Source of the DNA: Acidobacteriota bacterium
Lineage (GTDB): Bacteria > Acidobacteriota > Terriglobia > UBA7540
Length of the DNA stretch: 16,458 nucleotides
Assembly (NCBI GenBank): GCA_003224665.1
Contig: QHZM01000174.1
Span: forward strand, 1-16,458
Direction: 5' to 3'
The notes under the pieces were generated by a model. That model was not told the origin of the DNA and did not search any database. It saw nothing but the letters and a program-made list of their open reading frames with translations. Each line of letters starts with the position of its first letter. Within the stretch, counting starts at the first letter, position 1. Shown one piece after another: positions 6,741 to 14,225 of this stretch. The position numbers were made by a program, and so were the translations under genes.

Positions 6741-7862
6741 ATGGCGTCTAAATTCGGCAGCCAACCGGTGCAGCGCGGAGGGCTCGGGCCAGGGTTTTCG
6801 CTGCTCGAGCTCTTGACGAGCGTGGCGATCATTACCCTTCTGATGGGCGCCGTCTTCTCGTTCATGTTTCAAGCCCAGAAGAGACTCCAGGGCAGCCTGG
6901 TGGTCTCAGAGTCGAACCAGACGGCCCGCGCAGCCATGGAGCTGATGACCCAGGAAGTCGGGCAAGCGGGTTTTAATCCTCAATACACAAACACGAAGAC
7001 CTGTAACTCCGCCGTCACCGCGGCGCCCGCCAAGCAGTGCCTGACGCTCGACAGCATCACCGGGATAAACCCGGGCGACTGGCTGAACATCGACGCCGGC
7101 GCGAACTACGAAGTGGTCCAAGCCGTCGCCACCTCGAACGGAGCGGTATCGGGCTCGACCGCCTGTGCCTCCGCAAACCAGATCGGGGCTGTCCTTTTGA
7201 TGGACCACACGAATCCTTTCCCGGTGACGAGCTACAAATTCCCCTACCCGACCGGCATCCTTCGGAACTCGACCGTTTCCTGGGGCGGCACGAATGTGAC
7301 GGTCTCCAACGACCACATGCTGGCGTTTTTTGGGGACATCAACAATGACGGGACGATCTACTACGTCGTCTATAGCCTCTACAATCCCAGCACGGCTCCC
7401 TTGACCTCACTCACGATTTCCGTCGGCGGGACGCCCAAGACGTTTTATCTTTACAACCTCTACCGCTCCATCACACCCTTGACTTTTACCGGGACCCCGG
7501 CGAATAACAAAGCTTCACCCCTCGTCGAAAACGTCATTTATCAGGATATAACGGGCGTAAACCCGGTCGGCCCCACCAGCCAACCGATTTTTGCTTATCC
7601 CAACCCCGTCTCCGTGGCCATCGTGCCGAGCGTGGTCAGCATCGTGGGGACCGTGGTGATGAACCTTTGCGTGGCGGTTAACCCGAAGGCTCTGGAAAGC
7701 GGCACCACCATCCAGTGGTACACGATGGCCACGCAGATCCGCCCGTTGAATTTATGGTCTGCCGTTACGATCAGCGCGGCCGGGGGTGGCAAGTACCTGA
7801 CTGAGACCCCGGTTGGGTTGCCCATGACTTTCCCCAATACCTTAAGCAACTATTATTTCTGA
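6741..7862 (+). CDS. pilW: PilW-type minor prepilin
   Basis: This is a 373-aa protein. A leader of 18 residues ends in Gly18, followed by FSLLE with Glu23 at mature position 5, and then a hydrophobic helix (about 19-42). The next segment, QTARAAMELMTQEVGQAGF (about residues 61-79), is the hallmark of PilW/GspJ-like pilins, where a long amphipathic helix continues from the membrane helix. The globular part is beta-rich and has four cysteines. The length is near that of PilW, longer than GspJ. GGAG near 6730 precedes the ATG. It is cotranscribed with pilV (14-nt gap) and the pilX-like gene (14-nt gap). Its role is in the minor pilin tip or priming complex. Confidence 0.85.
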   Translation: MASKFGSQPVQRGGLGPGFSLLELLTSVAIITLLMGAVFSFMFQAQKRLQGSLVVSESNQTARAAMELMTQEVGQAGFNPQYTNTKTCNSAVTAAPAKQCLTLDSITGINPGDWLNIDAGANYEVVQAVATSNGAVSGSTACASANQIGAVLLMDHTNPFPVTSYKFPYPTGILRNSTVSWGGTNVTVSNDHMLAFFGDINNDGTIYYVVYSLYNPSTAPLTSLTISVGGTPKTFYLYNLYRSITPLTFTGTPANNKASPLVENVIYQDITGVNPVGPTSQPIFAYPNPVSVAIVPSVVSIVGTVVMNLCVAVNPKALESGTTIQWYTMATQIRPLNLWSAVTISAAGGGKYLTETPVGLPMTFPNTLSNYYF

Positions 7863-7876
7863 GCGAGGGACTCGAC

Positions 7877-9622
7877 ATGAAAGTACAACCGGTTCGACCC
7901 ATCCCGTGTACACGGCACGCCGAGAACGCCGGCATCGCCTTGGTCCTGGTGATGCTGCTCATGCTCGTCCTGACAACGCTGGCTGCGACGATCGTTTTTA
8001 CCGCGAACTCTGAAACCTTCGCGAGCCACAACTACCGGCTTGACACGGAAGCGGACTATGTCGCGAAAGCGGGCATTCAGGCAGCCATGAACTGGTTCCG
8101 AAGCAGCGGCTACATGGCGGTGTCGAACACGCAGGCTTCGACTTATTATAACGTGGTATCCGACGGCAGCCTCTGGAACCTCTATAAGTCACAGACTACT
8201 CCGGTCAACTGCGTCAGCTCATCGGGCTCCAAGTGCCCCAGCCAGAATTCCCCGGTGAGGTTGATTTCCTACGGAGGCGGAAGTTCGAACTACCCGGCCG
8301 ATATCAACAACAGCCTTTCGACCCTTGTTACCGCGAATTTTCAAAGCAGCTTGAAGAATGTGCCCGTCACAACGGGCGACCCCGCCAACAACGGCGCATT
8401 CTGCGTCAACGCCTATCTTTTGAGCTACCAGACCGTCAACTGCCCGACTTGCGCGACGAACCCGGCGCCGATGGAAACCTGGCTTATTACCTCCTCGGGG
8501 ACTTGGGGAAGCTCGACTTCGTGCACGAGCGGCGTGGTGGCCACCGCAGAAGAGCAGGCCATTGTCCAGCCCATCTATCGCGCGACCTGGGGAAATGCGA
8601 TGTACGGTTACTGCGGCGTGTCCATGTCCGGCAGCTCGGGAGATTGCACCGACGCCTTCAACTCGGCTTTAGGAGCTTACGGTGGCGGCAATCCGTCCGT
8701 CGCCTCGGGCGCCTGCGACAGCAACTCGGCCAATGTGATCGACTCGGGCGCCGGTGTGGGCGGGAACGGCTACGTGAATCTTTCGAACAACGTGACCGTG
8801 TCGGGAAACGCGACAATTGGCAATGTGAATTACACTCCTCCCTCTTCTTGCTGCACGGCCGCCAGCAACCCGCCGTGCGGTTTTAGCGGGAATTTGGGCG
8901 CCGTCCAGGGGGCAGTCGTTAGCGCGCCTCCCGTGGCCGTCCCCGGTGTGCCTACTTTCCCGACGGGCCTGCCGGTGAGTTTTCCTACGGGTCCACCTGC
9001 CGCTGCCTCATATAACGCTACCATCACTTTGCCTCAGAACGCGCTCGGAGGAACGCCTTCGGCTCCCATCACGCCGGGCGTCGGAAACCCTTACATCAAC
9101 CCGTGCATGCTTCTTGCAGTTTGTAACGGAAGCGCCAGTAACCCCTATCTGATCAACAGCGTTTCCTTGACCGGCGGTTCATCCAACGTTGTGACCCTTT
9201 ACGGCGGCCCCAATATCTTCAGCCCGGCGTACTATGACATTGATACTCTCAACGAGTCCGGGCAAGGGTCCATAACGATTGAAGGCTACGTCGTGCTGAA
9301 TGTCCGAACGAATCTGAGTATAACCGGACAAGGGATTGCTAATCCTCTGTCCACAGAGCCCGAAGCTCTTCAAATTAAATACGCCGGGACGAACACCGTA
9401 TCACTTGGCGGAAACGGCGCAATGTCAGCCATCGTCACTGCGCCTCTGGCCACTGTGAACCTGGGGGGCGGCGGCTCCAAGGGATACATCGTGGGTGCCA
9501 TTCAAGCCAATGTAGTGAATACCCAGGGCGGCTACCCGCTACATTACGACATTCAGCTCAACCGCCTGGAAGGAACGATGGGCCAGATGGTGGTGAGTTC
9601 CTACAGTCGCATCAAGCAGTAA
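7877..9622 (+). CDS. Large PilX-like minor pilin with Cys-rich, beta-repeat ectodomain
   Basis: This 581-aa protein has a PilX/GspK-like N-terminus. A leader ending at Gly19 is followed by IALVLVMLLMLVLTT and a membrane helix to about residue 42. As in PilX and GspK, mature position 5 is not Glu (Leu24), which fits a tip subunit. Residues 45-75 carry the ASHNYRLDTEADYVAKAGIQAAMNW-type amphipathic helix of PilX. The rest is very rich in Ser, Gly, Asn and Thr. A segment around 296-317 has NVTVSGNATIGN-like beta-helix repeats, a Pro-rich linker runs from about 350 to 375, and a C-terminal part (about 495-560) has repeated Gly/Val strands. Fourteen cysteines lie in the mature part. At 581 aa it is about three times a usual PilX. 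GAGGGA just upstream of ATG 7877 is the ribosome site. It is the last gene of the minor pilin operon. Confidence 0.75.
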   Translation: MKVQPVRPIPCTRHAENAGIALVLVMLLMLVLTTLAATIVFTANSETFASHNYRLDTEADYVAKAGIQAAMNWFRSSGYMAVSNTQASTYYNVVSDGSLWNLYKSQTTPVNCVSSSGSKCPSQNSPVRLISYGGGSSNYPADINNSLSTLVTANFQSSLKNVPVTTGDPANNGAFCVNAYLLSYQTVNCPTCATNPAPMETWLITSSGTWGSSTSCTSGVVATAEEQAIVQPIYRATWGNAMYGYCGVSMSGSSGDCTDAFNSALGAYGGGNPSVASGACDSNSANVIDSGAGVGGNGYVNLSNNVTVSGNATIGNVNYTPPSSCCTAASNPPCGFSGNLGAVQGAVVSAPPVAVPGVPTFPTGLPVSFPTGPPAAASYNATITLPQNALGGTPSAPITPGVGNPYINPCMLLAVCNGSASNPYLINSVSLTGGSSNVVTLYGGPNIFSPAYYDIDTLNESGQGSITIEGYVVLNVRTNLSITGQGIANPLSTEPEALQIKYAGTNTVSLGGNGAMSAIVTAPLATVNLGGGGSKGYIVGAIQANVVNTQGGYPLHYDIQLNRLEGTMGQMVVSSYSRIKQ

Positions 9623-9685
9623 ACGAGGCTCGCGGTTCCGCCCCTGATTCTTCATGAAGGAAGGGATTGCCGGCCCAAGCCGTCC

Positions 9686-9709
9686 CCGGGCTTTCAGGAC
9701 AGAGCCCGG
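9686..9709 (+). terminator. 3' hairpin after the pilin operon
   Basis: CCGGGCT (9686-9692) and AGCCCGG (9703-9709) form a perfect 7-bp GC-rich stem with a 10-nt loop, 63 nt after the pilX-like stop. There is no T-run immediately after, so it may be an RNA-stabilising 3' hairpin or a terminator that works with Rho. Confidence 0.35.
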
Positions 9710-9974
9710 CGCGCCGGGTTCATTCTGCTCCAACGCTCGGACGGTTTTTTCCCCAAGTTAAAATTACTGCCCTGCATCTGATTCCCACGGCGGATTCCGT
9801 TTCACCGTCCAAGCTTTCCTTTATTTCACGCGGGTCGTCCGGGCCGATGACCGCTGCGAAGGCCTTTTCCAAGCGGACGCCCGGAAAGGGCACGCGAAAG
9901 TTCAGGAGCTGCTTTTGCAAGGGAGGCCACGCTGCTCACTGACGAGTTCAGTGCGACCCGCCGGCGAAGGCATA

Positions 9975-10003
9975 TTGCTTACACACGCCTGTAGGGGTAT
10001 AGT
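9975..10003 (+). promoter_or_regulatory. Sigma-70-like promoter of the cyclase gene
   Basis: TTGCTT (9975-9980) and TATAGT (9998-10003) are separated by exactly 17 bp. The -10 matches consensus at five of six positions and the -35 at three. It lies about 50 bp before the cyclase ATG, suggesting the cyclase is transcribed separately from the pilin operon. Confidence 0.45.
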
Positions 10004-10053
10004 AACAAGGCGCACTGAGGGGGGCTATTTTAGCCGGTGAGCAATTCCCAACC

Positions 10054-12012
10054 ATGAGCACCCCTGAATCACCGTTACCCAGCGTATTTGAGACTGAAGT
10101 GCCCGCGGACTTGGTGGGTACCTGGCCCATCCGGGTTCGCAATTTCCTGGCCAAACATTTGGAGCTCCTCTTTGTTTGTCTGATCGCCAGCATGGTGGCG
10201 GCGGTCTTCTACCTGGTCCCTTACAAGATTGCCTTCCTCAACCTCTTTTATCTTCCGGTGCTGGCAGCGGCGTACTTTTTGGGACGGCGAAAAGCTGTGC
10301 TGGGAGGGACTCTTTGCATCTTGCTCGTGGTCTTCTTCGCCCTCCGGCACCCCGATTGGTTTTCAGTTGAGGGCACCAAGCTGAACACGATGATGCTCGT
10401 CGCCGTCTGGGGCGGCTTTTTGATTTTGACCAGCGCGGGCATCGGCTCGCTCCAGGAGCGGCTTGCGAAGGGTTTCGAAGAGACTCGCCAGCTCTATGAG
10501 GAACTGAGGCGCAGCCGAGTCACGGAGGAGATGAAGGAAAAGGTCGAGAAGACGCTCTATTCCACGATGGATCCGGTCGTGGCGAAGCTGGCGACCGAAG
10601 GAAAGCTGCGGTTCGAGAAGCGCGACGTGAGCATCATGTTCACGGACTTGACGAACTTCACCAGCTATTCCGACCAGAACCGGCCCGATGTGGTCCTGGA
10701 GGAATTGAATTCCTTCCTGGGCCAGATGGAGCCGATCATCGATATGTTCCGCGGCCACATCGACAAATATATGGGCGACGGGGTGATGGTGGAATTCGGA
10801 GCTCCGGTGGACTACGACCGGCACGCGCTGCTCGCGGTGCTTGCCGGCTGGAAGATGCAGGAAAAAGTGAACACGCTGCACATCCCGTGGCGCCTGCGCG
10901 TGGGGATCGCCTCGGGCAGTACCATCGTCGGCATGATGGGCGTCCGCCGCCAGGCCTATAGCGCCATCGGCGACCGCGTGAACGTCGCGAAACGGCTGGA
11001 AGAAATTTGCCAGCCTGACAAGGTCTACGTTGATGAGCCCACTTACCGGGCCGTCGAGCCCTTCGTGGCCGCCAACAAAGTGAGAAATATGGGTTACGCC
11101 CGTGAGGCCGACCGGGAAATCCTGGAACACTTGACCGCGTACGAGGAGAAACTGGCCCACGAAGGCGAAAGCCCCGACCTTTTGTATGAGATGGGGAAAA
11201 TCCACTTCCAGTTGCGCGATGCGTCCACTGCCATCCGCCACTTCGAGCGCGCCCTGGCCCTTGACCCGAATTCGACCAAAATCAAGCTGGCTTACGCAGA
11301 TGCCAATATCAAAAAAGATGAATTCGAAAAGATTCAGCTCAAGGGAAAGCTCCAAAAGGTCAGCGTCTATGAGGTGACGGGGATCAAGGACCGATGGGCC
11401 GAGACGACCGTCATCCCGCCCGCCATCGCCGAGAGATATGTGAAGGCCGCTTTGCTCATCGAAGTCCCTGAAGATGTCGTCCTGTCTGTCGAGGCGCTGG
11501 ACGGGTCACTGGGCCACGCCCGTGTGGTGGCGTTGCTCTCCTACGCCCTTGCGGACCGGATGCGGCTGAACGAAGACTTCAAGACGACCATTTTGCGCGC
11601 CGCCTATCTTGAGGACATCGGGAAAGAAGCCGTCCCTCACCACATCTTGAACCGTACGGGCAGCCTGACTGAACAAGAAATCAAGTTGCTCGAAAAATAC
11701 GTGGACGAAAGTGTGGCCTCCATGAAGCGGCTTGGGTACGTTGACCCCCGGCTGCTCGAGATCGTGAAGCACCAGCACGAGATGTGGAACGGCGGCGGTT
11801 ACCCGGACGGGCTGGCGGGCGAAGAGATTCCGCTCGGCTCGCGGATTACCGCCGTCACCGGAGCCTACAGCGCGTTGACCTCGTGGCGTCCCTACCGTGA
11901 AGCTGGGGACTCGCGCGTGGCCTTGAGCGAAATCCGAAAAGGCGTGGACAAGGGGCGCTACGACCCCAACGTCGTGGACGCGCTGGTGGGGCTATTCAAT
12001 ATGACCGCCTAG
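10054..12012 (+). CDS. Membrane class III nucleotidyl cyclase with TPR-like insert and degenerate HD-GYP domain
   Basis: This 652-aa multidomain signalling protein has, in order: four predicted membrane helices (about residues 36-56, 59-77, 80-97, 112-130), a coiled coil (130-170), a class III adenylate/guanylate cyclase domain (about 188-340), a TPR-like segment (about 375-420), the LKGK...VYEV strand that normally ends a cyclase domain (430-442), and an HD-GYP-type domain (about 480-650). The cyclase retains both metal Asp (D198 in FTDLTNF, D242 in MGDGVMVEF), the base-recognition Lys238, and the transition-state Asn310 and Arg314. Ser303 occupies the Asp/Thr substrate position, so it is probably active; ATP over GTP is likely but unproven. 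The HD-GYP domain keeps H488, D521, K524, H575 and GYPDG, but other metal ligands are replaced (E520, Q574, G603, and Tyr/Val at 549-550), so phosphodiesterase activity is doubtful. The ribosome site is weak. Confidence 0.88.
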   Translation: MSTPESPLPSVFETEVPADLVGTWPIRVRNFLAKHLELLFVCLIASMVAAVFYLVPYKIAFLNLFYLPVLAAAYFLGRRKAVLGGTLCILLVVFFALRHPDWFSVEGTKLNTMMLVAVWGGFLILTSAGIGSLQERLAKGFEETRQLYEELRRSRVTEEMKEKVEKTLYSTMDPVVAKLATEGKLRFEKRDVSIMFTDLTNFTSYSDQNRPDVVLEELNSFLGQMEPIIDMFRGHIDKYMGDGVMVEFGAPVDYDRHALLAVLAGWKMQEKVNTLHIPWRLRVGIASGSTIVGMMGVRRQAYSAIGDRVNVAKRLEEICQPDKVYVDEPTYRAVEPFVAANKVRNMGYAREADREILEHLTAYEEKLAHEGESPDLLYEMGKIHFQLRDASTAIRHFERALALDPNSTKIKLAYADANIKKDEFEKIQLKGKLQKVSVYEVTGIKDRWAETTVIPPAIAERYVKAALLIEVPEDVVLSVEALDGSLGHARVVALLSYALADRMRLNEDFKTTILRAAYLEDIGKEAVPHHILNRTGSLTEQEIKLLEKYVDESVASMKRLGYVDPRLLEIVKHQHEMWNGGGYPDGLAGEEIPLGSRITAVTGAYSALTSWRPYREAGDSRVALSEIRKGVDKGRYDPNVVDALVGLFNMTA

Positions 12013-12400
12013 ATCCCACCGATACCGCCTGAGCTCTCGAGCCCCACCCCCGGACAACTTCCCTTCAGCCGTCGATAATTTGATTGGTATCAACCGGATA
12101 GCCAAACCCCGAGTAGTCGCCCCGCATCTAATCAATCAGAGATCGCGGGACCGATATCGCTAACACCCGGCCGCGTACTCTTCCCGGACCGGCAGTGGGG
12201 GATCAACTTCACTCCCGCGCGAGGTGTTACCAAAATGCGGGTCACTCGTCTCATCATGCGCGGCGAGAGAACGCCTTAAGATAGTGTAATGAGGGGAAGC
12301 GGTCTCGCGAGCGTTATCGGTGGGTATCTCAAAGGGCTGTGCGCCGGTAGTGCGTTAAAAGAGAGCTGGAAAGCCCGACAGAATGAGAGAGGAAAATCCC
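12013..12400. other. Intergenic region upstream of htrA
   Basis: This stretch has no supported gene. It contains a dyad TTGAT-TGGT-ATCAA at 12080-12093 and an AT-rich patch at 12276-12290 with -10-like hexamers (TAAGAT at 12277-12282, TGTAAT at 12285-12290), but no good -35 partner. A promoter for htrA probably lies here. An open frame at 12289-12597 overlaps htrA in another frame and is a shadow. Confidence 0.5.
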
Positions 12401-13915
12401 ATGCAAAAGCTATCGAAACAATTCCTACGAGAGAACTTCCTGGGCCTGAGCTTGACGCTCATAGGCGTCCTATGCCTGGTCCTCGCCGCCATGGTCTATT
12501 GGGGTGGCCAGCATTCGCCGCGGTTTGCCTCTGCGGAGACGGCAGGGCTCGACGGCCCGGATATCGAAGCGCTCGAGAGCCAGAACAAGGCTTATGAGCG
12601 GATCGCTCAGGCGGTTACGCCGGCGATTGTGAATATCCAATCGACTAAAGTCGTAAAAGTCCAGCAGTCGCCATTTTTCAATGATCCCTTTTTCCGGCAA
12701 TTCTTCGGCGATATGTTCGGCCAGATCCCGCGCGAGCAGCGTGAGCACGCGCTGGGGAGCGGGGTGATTGTGTCGCCGGACGGCTACATTGTGACGAACA
12801 ACCACGTGATCGCCCGCGCCAGCGATATCCAGATCATGCTGACCGACAAGAGGACCTTCAAGGGCAAAGTTGTGGGGGCCGATCCCCAGACGGACGTGGC
12901 GGTCCTGAAAATTCAGGCGAAAGACCTCCCCACGGCCCCCCTGGGTAACTCCTCAACCCTGCGCGTGGGCGATACGGTGATGGCGTTTGGAAATCCCTTC
13001 GGGCTGAATTTCACGGTGACGCGGGGGAGCGTCAGCGCGGTGGGCCGGTCGGGCCTGGGAATTGAAGCGTTCGAAGATTTCATCCAGACCGACGCGGCGA
13101 TCAACCACGGCAATTCGGGCGGCGCGCTGGTCAACGTCCGGGGCCAGGTGGTGGGCATCAACGTGGCCATCCTGAGCTCCAGCGGCGGCCCGATGGGCGA
13201 GGGCGGCTGGACCGGCGTCGGCTTCGCAATTCCTTCCAACATCGTCCAGCACGTGATGGCGAGCCTGATCAAGACCGGCAAGGTCGAGCGCGGGTATCTG
13301 GGGGTCACGACGCTCGAAGACTTGACTCCCGCGCTCGCCCGTCAATTCCACGTTCCCGATGTTTCCGGCGCCCTGGTCAACAATGTTGAGCCGGGGTCGC
13401 CCGCCGACAAGGCAGGGCTCAAGCAGGGCGACGTCATCAGGACTTTCGAGGGCCAGACCGTCAATAGCCGCGCGCACCTCCAGTCCACGGTTGTGAACAA
13501 GAGCCCGGGGATGACGGTCACACTCGGCCTTCTCCGCGACGGCAAGCCCATGGACCTAAAAGTGACTCTGACCGAGCGTCCAAGCAACGCCGGCGAGAGG
13601 GGCGGGGCCAGGCCTCACTCAGAAGGGACGTTGCGTGGGGTCTCGGTGCAGGAGTTGACCCCGGAGGTGCGCGAGCAGCTTGGCCTGCCGTCCCACATCC
13701 AAGGCGTCGTCATCACCGAGATGGACCCTGACAGCCCGGCCGCCGAGGCAGGCTTGCAGCCCGGAGACGTCGTCCAGAGCATCAACCGTCGCCCTGTTAA
13801 TTCCGTTTCCGACTTCAACAGCTTGGCGGCGGAGGCGAGAGGCGAGACGCTGCTGCGGATCAACCGCGGTGGCAATGCCTGGTTTGTCGCGGTCACGCCG
13901 GGTGGCGAAGAGTAA
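12401..13915 (+). CDS. degP: HtrA/DegP-family periplasmic serine protease (Do-like)
   Basis: This 504-aa envelope protease/chaperone degrades or holds misfolded exported proteins. An N-terminal membrane helix or signal-anchor lies at about residues 13-34, with no clear signal peptidase site. The trypsin-like domain has the catalytic triad His135 (TNNHVI), Asp165 (DPQTDVAVLKI) and Ser239 (GNSGGAL). Two PDZ domains follow: PDZ1 at about 298-390 with GYLGV and PGSPADKAGL, and PDZ2 at about 412-500 with DPDSPAAEAGLQPGDVV. The length and two PDZ domains match DegP/DegQ rather than DegS. ATG 12401 was chosen because AGAGGA at 12388-12393 lies 7 nt upstream; the in-frame ATG at 12383 would precede this site. 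It is a single-gene unit, closed by a hairpin at 13931-13964. Confidence 0.95.
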   Translation: MQKLSKQFLRENFLGLSLTLIGVLCLVLAAMVYWGGQHSPRFASAETAGLDGPDIEALESQNKAYERIAQAVTPAIVNIQSTKVVKVQQSPFFNDPFFRQFFGDMFGQIPREQREHALGSGVIVSPDGYIVTNNHVIARASDIQIMLTDKRTFKGKVVGADPQTDVAVLKIQAKDLPTAPLGNSSTLRVGDTVMAFGNPFGLNFTVTRGSVSAVGRSGLGIEAFEDFIQTDAAINHGNSGGALVNVRGQVVGINVAILSSSGGPMGEGGWTGVGFAIPSNIVQHVMASLIKTGKVERGYLGVTTLEDLTPALARQFHVPDVSGALVNNVEPGSPADKAGLKQGDVIRTFEGQTVNSRAHLQSTVVNKSPGMTVTLGLLRDGKPMDLKVTLTERPSNAGERGGARPHSEGTLRGVSVQELTPEVREQLGLPSHIQGVVITEMDPDSPAAEAGLQPGDVVQSINRRPVNSVSDFNSLAAEARGETLLRINRGGNAWFVAVTPGGEE

Positions 13916-14225
13916 ACGGACGCGAGCAGATCCGGCGGGTGGCGGAAAGTCTCCAGCCGCCGGACCGAGTCCTTTGCTTCACTGTGGGACAATTATTGAG
14001 GTCTGCATAATCGAGCGATGGATCGGGTGAGGGCGCGAGGGGCCCGGGCAGGCCAACCGCGCTTGTCGCTGTAATATGCATACCTCATTAGTTGGTTTCC
14101 CCTCCTTGATGTTTTCAAATACACTGGGTGCGTGAGGCAGGGGCCCGCATTCGGAGGCGCTCCCGCTCCTGCGGTGGGGTGAAGCGGGCTGAAAAGGGCC
14201 GCGCGGAGAAAAGGGCGGGCGCTGC
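13916..14225. other. Intergenic region between htrA and the hydrolase
   Basis: After the htrA 3' hairpin (13931-13964) there is no gene. A weak promoter-like pair, TTGGTT (14092-14097) and TCAAAT (14115-14120) with 17-bp spacing, could serve the hydrolase. The stretch from 14121 to 14225 is GC-rich with runs of G and C and no clear further signal. Confidence 0.45.
13931..13964 (+). terminator. Hairpin terminator after htrA
   Basis: TCCGGCGG (13931-13938) and CCGCCGGA (13957-13964) form a perfect 8-bp GC stem, with a further TGG/CCA pairing inside, 15 nt after the htrA stop. The following bases (CCGAGTCCTTTGCTTC) are only moderately T-rich, so termination may be partial. Confidence 0.5.

Larger units (their letters stand above)
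9623..10053. other. Intergenic region between pilX-like gene and cyclase
   Basis: No gene is supported here. A 7-bp hairpin at 9686-9709 and a T-run at about 9745-9750 follow the pilin operon. A promoter-like pair at 9975-10003 precedes the cyclase. A minus-strand frame at 9720-9920 has a fairly protein-like composition but only a TTG start, no ribosome site and no recognised motif. Confidence 0.55.

Noticed and set aside
10363..11355. 330-codon minus-strand frame inside the cyclase gene
   Set aside because: It is long, but it is antisense to a gene with all its catalytic motifs intact, and its His/Val/Leu-rich composition is what antisense of such a gene gives.
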